The notes beneath the pieces were generated by a model, which had not been told where the DNA came from, made no database searches, and saw only the letters and a list, made by a program, of their open reading frames with translations. Shown here piece by piece: positions 8,309 through 16,587 of a stretch of DNA of 42,883 nt. This DNA comes from a virus, in IMG/VR virus record IMGVR_UViG_3300030329_001324, positions 1-42,883 of that record. One strand, given 5' to 3'. How positions within the stretch are numbered: position 1 is the stretch's first letter; every line of letters starts with the position of its first letter. The position numbers were made by a program, and so were the translations under genes.

Positions 8309-8529
8309 TGAGTGATAAAGATTGCAAAAACTTAGATAAGCAATTAGAAAAATTAAAAAAAGAAAATGAGATATTAAAACAAAAAGTAAAAGATAAAGAA
8401 GAGATAAGTAGCGGTCATAGAAAAATAATAGGAGATACTTATAAAGAGCTTGACCAAACAAAAGAAGAATTAAAGAAAAGTAAAGAGAGAGAATGTAAAT
8501 GCAACACGGAAACCTTAACATCATCTTAG
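8305..8529 (+). CDS. Small coiled-coil protein
   Basis: Protein of 74 residues, almost entirely charged heptads from 5 to 68 (Lys and Glu-rich with regular Leu and Ile), so a coiled coil is very likely. It has no motif of known function. Two Cys sit near the end (ECKC). It is coupled to the preceding gene by an overlapping stop and start, and overlaps the helicase start by 31 bases. It may be a helicase or primase partner (inference from position). Confidence 0.6.
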   Translation: MMSDKDCKNLDKQLEKLKKENEILKQKVKDKEEISSGHRKIIGDTYKELDQTKEELKKSKERECKCNTETLTSS

Positions 8530-9974
8530 GTCCACCTGGTACTGGTAAGACAACTAAGTTAATAAGTTTAGTAGAAAAACATTTATCAGATGGAATAAGA
8601 CCAGAACATATAGGATACCTAGCCTTTACTAGGAAAGCAGCTAATGAAGCAGCTGATAGAGCTTTTATAAAGTTTGATTATAGTAAAGATGATCTTCCAT
8701 ATTTTAGAACAATTCATAGTTTATGCTTCCATCAATTAAGTTTAAAGCGTAGTGATGTAATGAGTCCAAGTCATTATAGAGAATTAGGCGATATGTTAGG
8801 ACTAGAAGTAGATGGTGGAGCTACTATGGATGAAGGTCAGATCTTTGGTATGAAGACTGGAGATAAACTATTCTTCTTAGAGAACCTATCAAGAGTACAA
8901 CGTACACCATTATATGATATATTTAATAAACAAGATGATGACAATATAAGTTGGTTTGAATTAGAGAGACTACAAAGAGCATTAGTTAAATACAAAGAGA
9001 AGCGTAAGATAATAGATTATACAGATATGCTTGTCAAGTGCTTAGAAAAGAAATCATTTCCTAAACTTAGAATCCTATTTGTAGATGAAGCTCAAGACTT
9101 ATCTAAGATACAATGGGATATAATTAATGAGATTGGTAAAGATACAGAGATAGTATATGTCGCTGGTGATGATGACCAGGCTATATACCGATGGGCCGGG
9201 GCTGACGTAGATCAATTCATAAACCTTAAAGGTAAGAGCACTGTATTAAATCAATCATATAGAGTTCCAACATCTATTTGGGAGCTAGCTACTAAGTTAA
9301 GTCTTAGAATAAAATCTAGGATTAACAAAGAGTTTAAACCCCAAGAGGATAAAGGAGATGTTAGATATTATCTTGACCCAGAGGACGTAGATATATCTAA
9401 AGACACATGGTACTTGATAGCTCGTAATGGCTATATGCTTAATCAGCTAGAGAATATCTGTATTAAAAATGGATATCCTTATAGTATCTTAGGACGTAGG
9501 TCACCATTAAACGCTGAGGCCTTGCAAGCAATACGCTTATGGACTAGATTGTCCAAGGGTGAATCCATAGTGGGTAGCGGCATTAAGCTAATATATAAAT
9601 ATATGGTGACCCGCTGTCCGCGTGGAATTAACCCTGATGGGTATTATACCATATCTGACTTTCAATTAAAACCAGGAATATGGCACGAGCGGCTAAATAA
9701 AATAGATACAAAGAGAAGAGAATACTATATAATGCTGCTCAAGAGAGGAGAGAATTTAGATAAAGAACCACGGATTAAAATAGGAACAATCCATGGCGTC
9801 AAAGGTGGTGAAGCAGAGCATGTTTTGTTATTGACAGACATAGCTCCTCGTACATATAGAGAAATGCATGCACTACCTGATGATGAAATTAGAGTCTTTT
9901 ATGTGGCTATTACAAGAGCTAAAAAGTCTTTGCATATTGTACAACCGAATACAAATATGTATTTTGACATATAG
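8499..9974 (+). CDS. UvrD-like superfamily 1 DNA helicase
   Basis: ATP-dependent helicase of 491 residues with the full SF1 motif set: Walker A GPPGTGKTT (11-19), Ia AFTRKAANEA near 43, II VDEAQD near 194, III GDDDQAIYRWAG near 223, IV NQSYRVP near 251, V GTIHGVKGGEAE near 428 and VI VAITRAKKSLHIV near 468. It is shorter than UvrD itself, as is common for phage SF1 helicases. It starts inside the coiled-coil gene after AGAGAGA. It is likely the replication-fork or recombination helicase, since no DnaB-type helicase is present. Confidence 0.92.
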   Translation: MQHGNLNIILGPPGTGKTTKLISLVEKHLSDGIRPEHIGYLAFTRKAANEAADRAFIKFDYSKDDLPYFRTIHSLCFHQLSLKRSDVMSPSHYRELGDMLGLEVDGGATMDEGQIFGMKTGDKLFFLENLSRVQRTPLYDIFNKQDDDNISWFELERLQRALVKYKEKRKIIDYTDMLVKCLEKKSFPKLRILFVDEAQDLSKIQWDIINEIGKDTEIVYVAGDDDQAIYRWAGADVDQFINLKGKSTVLNQSYRVPTSIWELATKLSLRIKSRINKEFKPQEDKGDVRYYLDPEDVDISKDTWYLIARNGYMLNQLENICIKNGYPYSILGRRSPLNAEALQAIRLWTRLSKGESIVGSGIKLIYKYMVTRCPRGINPDGYYTISDFQLKPGIWHERLNKIDTKRREYYIMLLKRGENLDKEPRIKIGTIHGVKGGEAEHVLLLTDIAPRTYREMHALPDDEIRVFYVAITRAKKSLHIVQPNTNMYFDI

Positions 9975-10025
9975 GCGGAAGAAAAAAAGCCCCATAGATG
10001 ACCATAGACAACGGAAAAGGACATT

Positions 10026-11465
10026 ATGCATAGTAACATATACCCATTTAAGACGGAACCTTTTGCCCATCAGCTAAAAGCTTGGGAGTTATCAAAGGAC
10101 AAAGAATCATTTGCTTTATTCATGGAGATGGGTACAGGCAAATCAAAAGTAATATTAGACACAGCTGCTTATCTATATGATAATGGTAAGATAGATACCT
10201 TATTAATTATAGCGCCTAAAGGAGCTTATCGTAATTGGCATTTAAACGAAATACCTACACACTTGCCAGATCATATACTATATCGTTATGCTATATGGAG
10301 TGCTTCTCCTAGGAAGAAAGAGAAGATGTATCTCAATGATATAGTAAGAGCAGGAGATGAATTAAGAATAGTTATAATGAATGTTGAAGCATTTAGTAGT
10401 GCTAAAGGTGTTAAATGGGCAACAAGCTTTCTTAATACTAGTAGAGCTCTAATGGTTATAGATGAATCTACAACTATTAAAACTCCTGGTGCTAATAGAA
10501 CTAAAGCCATTATTAAGTTAGGTAGAATGGCTAAGTATAGACGTATCCTAACTGGTGAGCCCGTGACTCGTGATCCATTAGACTTATATAGTCAATGTGA
10601 TTTTCTAGATGAAGTACACCTAGGGTTCTCATCATTCTATTCATTTAGAAATAGATATGCTATTATGGTTAATATGAATCTTGGTGGTAGATCATTTAAG
10701 AAGGTTACTGGATTTCAGAGAACAGATGAGCTTAATGATATACTAAGAGGGTTTAGTTTTAGAGTTAAGAAAGATGATTGCTTAGATTTACCTAAGAAGA
10801 CGTATCAATATAGACATGTAGACTTAACTAAAGAACAAGAGAAAGCTTATCAAGAGATGAAAGACTTATGCTTAACAAAAGCAGATAATGAACTAATAAC
10901 GGTTCCTAATAAGTTATCTATGTTAAGTAAACTACATCAAATTACTTGTGGTCATTTAATAGATAATGATGGCAACTCTCATTATATTAAGAATAATAGA
11001 ATAAGTGCTTTATTAGAGTTAACAGAAGAGATAGATAATAAGTGTATTATATGGGCTTGTTATAGAGCTGATTTAAGAACTATTGCAGAAAAGCTTAGAG
11101 AACAGCAGGGTACTGATATGGTTGTAGAGTACTGGGGAGATACAGATGATAAACAAAGGAAAGAAAATATACAAGAGTTTATGCATGGCAAAGCTAGATT
11201 CTTTGTAGCTAATCCAGCAACTGCAGGATTTGGACTTAACTTACAAGTAGCTAATACAGTTATATATTATAGTAATAGTTATAATTTAGAACATAGGCTA
11301 CAGTCCGAGGATCGTTGTCACCGTATAGGGCAAAAGAAAAATGTGCACTATATAGATATAACTACACTAGGGACAGTGGACAATAAGATTATTAAATCCT
11401 TAAAATCTAAGAAAGATATAGCTAGACAAGTTATGGGCGATCAATGGAAGGAATGGCTTCGTTAA
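10026..11465 (+). CDS. SNF2-family superfamily 2 helicase/translocase
   Basis: Protein of 479 residues. Motif Q/I is HQLKAWELS plus MEMGTGKS (33-40), Ia IIAPKGAYRNW, motif II DEST near 145, III LTGEPVTRDP near 176. The helicase C domain has GFGLNLQVA near 400 and RLQSEDRCHRIGQ near 423 (motif VI). The SEDRCHRIGQ form is typical of SNF2 and phage DEAD-like proteins. It would translocate on double-stranded DNA for replication restart, recombination or displacement of bound proteins. GGAAAAGGA lies 4-5 bases before ATG. The end is antiparallel to the end of the amidase gene, with a 35-base overlap. Confidence 0.9.
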   Translation: MHSNIYPFKTEPFAHQLKAWELSKDKESFALFMEMGTGKSKVILDTAAYLYDNGKIDTLLIIAPKGAYRNWHLNEIPTHLPDHILYRYAIWSASPRKKEKMYLNDIVRAGDELRIVIMNVEAFSSAKGVKWATSFLNTSRALMVIDESTTIKTPGANRTKAIIKLGRMAKYRRILTGEPVTRDPLDLYSQCDFLDEVHLGFSSFYSFRNRYAIMVNMNLGGRSFKKVTGFQRTDELNDILRGFSFRVKKDDCLDLPKKTYQYRHVDLTKEQEKAYQEMKDLCLTKADNELITVPNKLSMLSKLHQITCGHLIDNDGNSHYIKNNRISALLELTEEIDNKCIIWACYRADLRTIAEKLREQQGTDMVVEYWGDTDDKQRKENIQEFMHGKARFFVANPATAGFGLNLQVANTVIYYSNSYNLEHRLQSEDRCHRIGQKKNVHYIDITTLGTVDNKIIKSLKSKKDIARQVMGDQWKEWLR

Positions 11466-11853
11466 ACCATTTAGCTACATCAAATCCTGGACAGTGAGGT
11501 TTCTTAGGTTCAACGTCACAGTGACCAATAATTTTACATTCAGGATATAATTTTAATAACATCTGCACTGTATCTCTTAATGATTCAAATTGTCTAGGGT
11601 CAAAGTTTTCTCTGCCAACCATACATATACCGACTGACGTACCGTTAACTTGTACAGCATGAGCTCCAGATAACTTAATATCTCTACCAGCTTCAACTAG
11701 ACCATTACGTCTAATAACAAAGTGGTATCCTATATCACTCCATCCTCTTTCTTCAACATGCCATTTCTTAATAGTAGCCATATCGACATCTCTGTCGTCA
11801 GGTGTATCCGCACAATGAATTACTATTGTATCTGTTTTTTCTCTTGGTATCAT
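11431..11853 (-). CDS. N-acetylmuramoyl-L-alanine amidase (T7 lysozyme-like endolysin)
   Basis: Zinc amidase of 140 residues, close in size to T7 lysozyme (151). Likely zinc ligands are His13 (VIHCADT), His111 (GHCD) and Cys121 (HCPGFD). Tyr43 in IGYHF and Lys117/118 match the catalytic Tyr and Lys of the family. It cleaves the MurNAc-L-Ala bond of peptidoglycan at lysis. No signal peptide is seen, so it needs the holin encoded upstream. It is the last gene of the late operon. T7 lysozyme also inhibits T7 RNA polymerase, but this phage has no such polymerase. Confidence 0.93.
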   Translation of the reverse strand: MIPREKTDTIVIHCADTPDDRDVDMATIKKWHVEERGWSDIGYHFVIRRNGLVEAGRDIKLSGAHAVQVNGTSVGICMVGRENFDPRQFESLRDTVQMLLKLYPECKIIGHCDVEPKKPHCPGFDVAKWFNEAIPSIDRP

Positions 11854-11860
11854 ATTACTC

Positions 11861-12079
11861 CTACTTTAATATTAATTTTTTAATATGTACATTGCCTAAA
11901 CTATCCGTTTCTAACTCTGCTTCAGATTTTAAGCATGAATATCTAACGTTACCACCACCTTTTAGTTGGCGCTCTGCTATACGTTTTCCTTTTAAACATG
12001 CAGCCATAGATTCTTGGATTCTATGCTCCTTAATCTCATTGTTTACAATCATTAATAATGCTACTACTGTTTCAATCAT
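11861..12079 (-). CDS. Small lysis-region protein with N-terminal hydrophobic segment
   Basis: Protein of 72 residues. Residues 1-13 are hydrophobic (MIETVVALLMIVN), followed by a charged region with two Cys (ACLKG and YSCLK). It resembles short proteins next to the lysis genes of other marine podoviruses (recollection). It overlaps the upstream gene by 4 bases and sits 7 bases before the amidase start, so it is probably translated together with the lysis genes. Function unknown; a spanin-like or regulatory role is only a guess. Confidence 0.65.
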   Translation of the reverse strand: MIETVVALLMIVNNEIKEHRIQESMAACLKGKRIAERQLKGGGNVRYSCLKSEAELETDSLGNVHIKKLILK

Positions 12080-12441
12080 TGGTAAGTCTTTCCATTTTGT
12101 CTAACCTTATCTTTTAATTCTTCTATATCATTTAAAGCTTTTTCTAGTTGCTTTTGAGTAAATTCTATATTAACTTTATTAGTCATATTCTGCTCCTGAG
12201 TCGCTTGCAGTTTTTCTACAGTTTTATATAACTCTTCTAATAAGAGAAACTGTTCTTGGTCGGTAGTAGTTTGCTCAGACTTTTTAAGTAAATCTGCATT
12301 CATTAATTCTCTTGATGTCTCTAGAGAAGTAAGTCTTGCAGTTATCTCCGTGTAAGCAAATACTCCCATTACGACACCTACGATTATCCCAATCATGTTC
12401 TTGATCGGCATAGCCACAGATGTATTTTCGTTTAGCTTCAT
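12076..12441 (-). CDS. Membrane-anchored coiled-coil protein, spanin or lysis accessory candidate
   Basis: Protein of 121 residues. One transmembrane helix lies at about 15-31 (NMIGIIVGVVMGVFAYT), followed by a long charged helix (35-115) with many Leu, Gln, Glu and Lys. This N-terminal anchor plus periplasmic coiled coil is the architecture of Rz-type inner-membrane spanins, and its place beside amidase and holin fits. No clear outer-membrane lipoprotein partner was found, so the assignment is inference. The start overlaps the stop of the 47-residue gene upstream (ATGA). Confidence 0.65.
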   Translation of the reverse strand: MKLNENTSVAMPIKNMIGIIVGVVMGVFAYTEITARLTSLETSRELMNADLLKKSEQTTTDQEQFLLLEELYKTVEKLQATQEQNMTNKVNIEFTQKQLEKALNDIEELKDKVRQNGKTYQ

Positions 12442-12581
12442 CTACCCTGCCCTCGGTATTTTTTGAAACTAGCCTTCTTTTTCTTATTCATAGTACTGGT
12501 TATCGGCCTCCTACCGATGCTTGTTCCTTTATAAGTCTTTGTATAGGCGACTACTAAGCCGTACTTAGGAGCCTTACCCAT
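12438..12581 (-). CDS. Short basic protein (47 aa)
   Basis: ORF of 47 codons below usual cut-offs. The product begins MGKAPKYGL and ends KKASFKKYRGQGR, with a central TSIGRRPITSTMNKKKK. It is highly basic. I recall similar short proteins with the SFKKYRGQGR ending in other marine podoviruses. It starts 3 bases after the stop of the 36-residue gene, which suggests coupling, and its stop overlaps the next start (ATGA). It fills what would otherwise be a gap in a tightly packed operon. Function unknown. Confidence 0.65.
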   Translation of the reverse strand: MGKAPKYGLVVAYTKTYKGTSIGRRPITSTMNKKKKASFKKYRGQGR

Positions 12582-12584
12582 ATA

Positions 12585-12695
12585 CTACATAGCTATAAGA
12601 ATTATAGAATAAATTATAAATAATCCAAACTTAACTTTTGGATTCATTCTATCCCATAAGTCTATAACTTTATCCTTTAAATCAGGTAATGTCAT
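12585..12695 (-). CDS. Short single-helix membrane protein (36 aa)
   Basis: ORF of 36 codons. An N-terminal charged half (MTLPDLKDKVIDLWDRMN) is followed by a hydrophobic segment (FGLFIIYSIILIAM) that reaches the C-terminus. AAAGGAA lies about 7 bases before the ATG. It sits just after the holin candidate, with one base between the start and the holin stop. The layout fits a small holin-like or antiholin-like protein (inference). Confidence 0.6.
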   Translation of the reverse strand: MTLPDLKDKVIDLWDRMNPKVKFGLFIIYSIILIAM

Positions 12696-12696
12696 A

Positions 12697-13089
12697 TTAT
12701 TTCCTTTTCCCTATTATATCAGCACCTTTTAACCCATAAATTGCTGAAACTACACCAATAAATAATGCCTGATACCAAAAAGGCATATTATTAAATTGAT
12801 CAAAAAACTTATCTACCTTAGCCATAATCTCCGGGTCATCACTAAAGATAGACCATATTAAGAGCATAACCGGCGCCGACACAAGAATCAACACAAATTC
12901 GTCTTTCCATCCCTGTTGATTATTCTGTATAACTGCCTTCTTATACTCTAACTCACCGTTAGCCATACGTTCTGCATGTTTCATCTCGGCAACGGATTCA
13001 AGTTCCTTAGTTCTTCTTCTGTTAGAAGCTATACTCATGCCAGTCTTTATTATGCCTGGTACAAGTTTAGCTGCAATATTTAGCCACAT
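12697..13089 (-). CDS. Putative holin
   Basis: Protein of 130 residues. An N-terminal amphipathic part with KHAERMANGELEYKKA is followed by QQGWKDEF at 58-65, then two clear transmembrane helices (about 65-82 and 106-121). The C-terminus is short and basic (GKRK). The pattern of Trp-Lys-Asp-Glu before the first helix and PFWYQ before the second is like the 3TM (GTA-type) holin family. It would form the membrane lesion that lets the cytoplasmic amidase reach the wall. It is surrounded by other small membrane proteins of the lysis cassette. Confidence 0.7.
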   Translation of the reverse strand: MWLNIAAKLVPGIIKTGMSIASNRRRTKELESVAEMKHAERMANGELEYKKAVIQNNQQGWKDEFVLILVSAPVMLLIWSIFSDDPEIMAKVDKFFDQFNNMPFWYQALFIGVVSAIYGLKGADIIGKRK

Positions 13090-13099
13090 AGTATTCTCC

Positions 13100-13315
13100 T
13101 TACTGCCACCAGTTTATTATACCACGAATTGCTAGGATTGTATAACAAATTTCCATCAATGTCCTGGCGATGTCCCCGTCCCTTGCGCCGGCATAAACCC
13201 ATATCGCACAGGATATTGCAGAAAGAAGCCAGCCCCAATGTTGTATACTAGGATTTGCTGTAGATAACAAATAAACAGCCAGTACTGCTAAGATAAATCC
13301 GATCCATCTGATCAT
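13100..13315 (-). CDS. Small three-helix membrane protein
   Basis: Protein of 71 residues with three hydrophobic segments (about 4-20, 27-42 and 53-66). The frame is open back to 13405, but ATG 13315 is chosen. GGAAGG lies 8 bases before it, and it avoids a 67-base overlap with the XhlA-like gene. It has the look of short phage membrane proteins of unknown function. Its place between the XhlA-like gene and the holin makes a role in lysis likely (inference). Confidence 0.65.
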   Translation of the reverse strand: MIRWIGFILAVLAVYLLSTANPSIQHWGWLLSAISCAIWVYAGARDGDIARTLMEICYTILAIRGIINWWQ

Positions 13316-13338
13316 AGTCCGGCCCTTCCATGTGTTAT

Positions 13339-13545
13339 TTACCCCAGTATAAAATGCTTTAACAAAAGAACTAGTTCCGCGAAAACTAATATCCCCACTG
13401 TCCATATTATTTTATTGATATTTGATATTGATTTTTGTATATGCGAAAGATGATTTGTTTTAATTACTTCTATGTCGTGGTTAATGAGCTTAATATCTCC
13501 TTTAACCTCAGTGACTTCTATTTTTAAATCTTGTATTTCCTTCAT
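13339..13545 (-). CDS. XhlA-like lysis accessory protein
   Basis: Protein of 68 residues. A coiled coil (about 5-44, MKEIQDLKIEVTEVKGDIK onward) is followed by one transmembrane helix at the C-terminus (46-63). This order is that of haemolysin XhlA, a membrane protein that works with holin and amidase in Bacillus prophage PBSX. It is the first gene behind the promoter-like sequence at 13552-13580, so the lysis cassette may have its own transcript. Confidence 0.65.
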   Translation of the reverse strand: MKEIQDLKIEVTEVKGDIKLINHDIEVIKTNHLSHIQKSISNINKIIWTVGILVFAELVLLLKHFILG

Positions 13546-13551
13546 ACGGGC

Positions 13552-13580
13552 ATTTTAAACAGATTTATAACTAGTGTAAA
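13552..13580 (-). promoter_or_regulatory. Sigma-70-like promoter for the lysis cassette
   Basis: On the minus strand, TTTACA (13580-13575) and TAAAAT (13557-13552) are separated by exactly 17 bases. The same -35 hexamer occurs in the five early promoters. The element fills most of the 44-base gap between the 2OG oxygenase and XhlA-like genes, one of the few gaps in the late region. It would fire towards the lysis genes. The -10 to ATG distance is short, so the leader would be very short. Confidence 0.5.
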
Positions 13581-13589
13581 CAATTTATT

Positions 13590-14192
13590 TTATTTAAACG
13601 GATAACCTAATATCCAAATAACTAAACTATATCTTACTCCTTTTAAAACGGGCTTTACTCTATGCCATACATGGGATGGAAAAACGACTAAAGACCCGAT
13701 ATTATTTAATTTATCGACTGTGACAATTTGTGACCCTGTAAGTGCATTTCTATAATCCATTTGAAATTCTCCTCCTTCAAAATCTTTAGGAGAGTTTAAT
13801 AATAGAGTACAACTTAATTTTCTAATCTTTCCATTATAGTTCTCATTTGGTGACATGTATGGATTTTTATAAGCGTCACAGTGCCAATCATAAAACTGAT
13901 TTTCTTTATATATTGTAAATTGACACGACTGAAAATAGTCATATTGAAAATTCCAACCTGCTTCTTTATTAGCAGTTCTAATATATGGTGCTAATTCGTC
14001 ATAAATAAATTTATCTTCAAGCCAAGCAACATTAGAATCTCTTATTGATTTTATTGTGACGTCTTTATTTTCATCTTTATCTTCAACAGTTCCAAGGTCA
14101 GTAATCTGAGATTCTCCTAGTGTAATAACTTTATCACAAAATTCTTTAGATATAGAATTTTGAAAGATATAATAATAATTATTGAGATTCAA
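13590..14192 (-). CDS. 2OG-Fe(II) oxygenase (prolyl 4-hydroxylase type)
   Basis: Protein of 200 residues with the HxD...H iron triad (WHCD: His104, Asp106; VWHRV: His177) and Arg187 in GVRYSLV for 2-oxoglutarate. EGGEF at 139-143 and VVFPSHVWHRV are typical of phage PKHD-type hydroxylases. The enzyme uses oxygen and 2-oxoglutarate to hydroxylate a protein or nucleic acid side chain. It lies at the end of the tail-fibre genes, so a tail protein or receptor may be the substrate (inference). Such enzymes are common in marine phages. Confidence 0.88.
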   Translation of the reverse strand: MNLNNYYYIFQNSISKEFCDKVITLGESQITDLGTVEDKDENKDVTIKSIRDSNVAWLEDKFIYDELAPYIRTANKEAGWNFQYDYFQSCQFTIYKENQFYDWHCDAYKNPYMSPNENYNGKIRKLSCTLLLNSPKDFEGGEFQMDYRNALTGSQIVTVDKLNNIGSLVVFPSHVWHRVKPVLKGVRYSLVIWILGYPFK

Positions 14193-14195
14193 AAA

Positions 14196-14633
14196 CTACT
14201 GTTCTCCGTACTCTTCCCATCTTAGATTCTCTTCACTCCACATCCAAGTTAAACCATTACCTGGTGCTTCTTCAGGTCTTGGAACCGGAGGATCGTAGAC
14301 ACAGGTCTCTTCATTAAATGTCCAACTACTATACTGTTGCGGTTGAACAAATGCATCTCGTTCTTCGTCCCATTTCCATCCAATTAATGGATAATTTTTT
14401 CTAAATGCTTTTGATTGATCTTCACTTAGTTGGGTATGATTATTAGTATAATGTTTTCCTTCTCTTGTATTATAAGAGCATTGTTTCCAAAAAGGATAAC
14501 CAGTAATTTTAAATTGAAAATCTATACCTACTTGTTCTGAATGATTACCCCATGAATCAAGACAGTCTTTATCATTAACTACATTAACTTGTAGTACATA
14601 ATTATTTAAACCTATTTTAGCGAAATGTGCCAT
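14196..14633 (-). CDS. Tail fibre-associated protein, marine phage type
   Basis: Protein of 145 residues that begins MAHFAKIGLNNYVLQV and contains YPFWKQCSYNTREGKH and YPLIGWKWDEERDAFVQP. I recognise this pattern from small structural or tail-fibre proteins of cyanophages and pelagiphages (recollection). The C-terminal half has short Trp, Pro and Glu-rich repeats (SSWTFNEETCVYDPP and WMWSEENLRWEE). It starts on the stop of the glycine-rich adhesin gene (TAATG), so it is coupled to it. A role as a distal tail protein or chaperone is likely, but not proven. Confidence 0.7.
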   Translation of the reverse strand: MAHFAKIGLNNYVLQVNVVNDKDCLDSWGNHSEQVGIDFQFKITGYPFWKQCSYNTREGKHYTNNHTQLSEDQSKAFRKNYPLIGWKWDEERDAFVQPQQYSSWTFNEETCVYDPPVPRPEEAPGNGLTWMWSEENLRWEEYGEQ

Positions 14634-16222
14634 TATTGATATTTATACCTCACTATTACAATTCCTGCGCCACCAGATCCACCGGGACCTCCTGGGTGAC
14701 CACCTGCTCCGCCACCAGATCCAGTCTCACCACCTGCGCTACCGCCAGAGGTTCCACCAGCTCCACCGCCAGAGTTTCTTGCAGAGCCGCCGCCACTTCC
14801 GTCTGGACCATTTTGTGATGCGCCTCCACCGCCGCCACCTTGGCCGCCATTACCACCAGTTCCACTAACACCTCCGCCGCCTCCCCCTGCTGCGTAGTAG
14901 TTAGAATCCGGACCTACATCCCATTGAGCACCAGCGCCACCATGTGGAGTACTATTTCCTGGAGTACCAGAGCCACCTTTTCCTCCGCCACCGCCTCCCA
15001 TAACGGTACCTGAGTGATATCCTGTTCCACCTGGATTACCTTGACCCGTAGTTCCAGGTCCTCCAGAAGAAGATGATGGTCCATGACCACCGCCGCCTCC
15101 AGATCCTCCAGATCCACCGGAAGTTGTATAACCACCAGCGCCATAACCTCCGCCATTACTTGTTACAGAGAAGCCAGAAGAACTGCTACCAGATCCTCCG
15201 TTTCCAGAAGAACCACCAGCGCCACCTCCGATTACAATAGAGTATCCTTGAGCAGTCACAGTTACGGATTGACTATTAGTTGATTGCATTCCACCTGCTC
15301 CGCCTCCGCCACCAACGTGACCTCCGCCTCCGCCGCCTCCGCCAACAATTAAATAATCTATTTTGTTGCCGTACGTACTGTCAGAACCTACACTAGAAAC
15401 AGTGAATGTACCATTACTAGTAAAGACATGGTATTTATAATCTCCGCTTGTTGAAGTTGAATCACCACCGCTTGCTGACATATATGCGGGTGCTGTAAGT
15501 GCTATTGAAAAAGCTCTTGTTGCAACGTTATTACCGTCAGAAACTTGTATTGTAAAATTTGCAGTACTATCAGCTGCTGGAGAAGATATCGATCCACTTA
15601 TAACACCATTTGTTGCTAAACTTAATCCACTTGGCAAACTTGTGCCTCCTGCCATTGTGAATGTTAATGTTTGCCCCTCATCGTCAGTTGCGGCAATAGT
15701 TGATGTTGTTAAATCACTAGCATTTAATCCTGTAGCCTGACCTAATGTACCTAATGAACCTGCTGCTGTAGTAAATGCTGGAGTTTCATCTATAGTAAAA
15801 GCATCTTCAAGAGTATCTGCTAATCCTGAACCATTAGTAACTTTAACATCAAAGGCTTCTTGACTAGCATCTAAACCTGTTGGTACTGTAAAAACAATTG
15901 TAGTTGCATTTTGTGAAACTACTGTAGCACTTGTTTCTGTTCCTGCTTGATCAATACATTTTACAGATGCTGATGCAAAATCAGAACCTGTTATAGTAAT
16001 ATTTGTGCCTCCTGCAATTGCAGTTGAAGTAGGTGCTGTAGGACTAACAGATGCAACAGAAGGAGCCGCTGTTAATGAGTTCCATGAAGCCCCATTCCAA
16101 TATTCAGCAATATTAGTTGTTGAATTAAAAACAAAATTTCCCTTTTCTTGATACGAAGCTCTATTGGTGTTCGTAACATAAGGAAGTTTTATTTGTTTTT
16201 TACCTGATCTTCTAATAGCCAT
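14633..16222 (-). CDS. Tail adhesin with Ig-like domains and glycine-rich C-terminus
   Basis: Protein of 529 residues. A short N-terminal region has an EYWNGASWNSL motif. It is followed by an IPT/TIG-like Ig domain (about 52-145) and a cadherin-like putative Ig domain (about 148-245, with SLPSGLSL). A long region from 290 to 520 consists of poly-Gly runs broken by Ser, Ala, His and Pro. It ends AGIVIVRYKYQ, a typical end of glycine-rich phage adhesins. Such regions can form polyglycine-II bundles, as in the phage S16 tip adhesin (known). It is a likely receptor-binding protein. The glycine region makes this DNA locally GC-rich. Confidence 0.8.
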   Translation of the reverse strand: MAIRRSGKKQIKLPYVTNTNRASYQEKGNFVFNSTTNIAEYWNGASWNSLTAAPSVASVSPTAPTSTAIAGGTNITITGSDFASASVKCIDQAGTETSATVVSQNATTIVFTVPTGLDASQEAFDVKVTNGSGLADTLEDAFTIDETPAFTTAAGSLGTLGQATGLNASDLTTSTIAATDDEGQTLTFTMAGGTSLPSGLSLATNGVISGSISSPAADSTANFTIQVSDGNNVATRAFSIALTAPAYMSASGGDSTSTSGDYKYHVFTSNGTFTVSSVGSDSTYGNKIDYLIVGGGGGGGGHVGGGGGAGGMQSTNSQSVTVTAQGYSIVIGGGAGGSSGNGGSGSSSSGFSVTSNGGGYGAGGYTTSGGSGGSGGGGGHGPSSSSGGPGTTGQGNPGGTGYHSGTVMGGGGGGKGGSGTPGNSTPHGGAGAQWDVGPDSNYYAAGGGGGGVSGTGGNGGQGGGGGGASQNGPDGSGGGSARNSGGGAGGTSGGSAGGETGSGGGAGGHPGGPGGSGGAGIVIVRYKYQ

Positions 16223-16587
16223 TATGCATCATCCAATTCTTCATAAGAAATTATTATTTCTAAATCACTTGCTGCAGACGCTAATCCTGCAATTTTATCG
16301 CCTTCTTCTAAATAAATAGGCGCGTCTTTTCCTAAAACTATAAGTGAATCACCAGCTGCTACATTTGCTACTTTACACAAATGTTTACTAGCAGTCGCAC
16401 TTGAGTCATAAAAAGTTACAGTAGCTGTAGCTGCATTTGTGCCGTCTACATTTGCAACAATAATCGAATTTACTTTTAAAAGTTTCTCTGAAGCACATGT
16501 TAGTAAATCAGCAGATCCAGTTCCTAGTGCTGCTCCTGTTGTTTTACCATTAATGCTTGTTACGTTAACTAAATTTGGTGCCGCCAT
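16222..16587 (-). CDS. Structural protein, cyanophage-like
   Basis: Protein of 121 residues that begins MAAPNLVNVTSINGKTTG and ends YLEEGDKIAGL...IIISYEELDDA. The pattern recalls small conserved virion proteins of marine T4-like cyanophages (recollection). It is Ala, Thr and Val-rich and probably all-beta. It lies between the tail fibre and the adhesin and ends on the adhesin start (TAATG). It may link the adhesin to the fibre (inference). Confidence 0.7.
   Translation of the reverse strand: MAAPNLVNVTSINGKTTGAALGTGSADLLTCASEKLLKVNSIIVANVDGTNAATATVTFYDSSATASKHLCKVANVAAGDSLIVLGKDAPIYLEEGDKIAGLASAASDLEIIISYEELDDA

Noticed and set aside
9989-10001. 13-base repeat GCCCCATAGATGA shared with 39354-39366
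   Set aside because: A 13-base match between two places is expected several times by chance in a genome of this size, and the flanks diverge.
13316-13405. Longer start of the three-helix membrane protein
   Set aside because: It would overlap the XhlA-like gene by 67 bases, and the later ATG 13315 has a good ribosome site.
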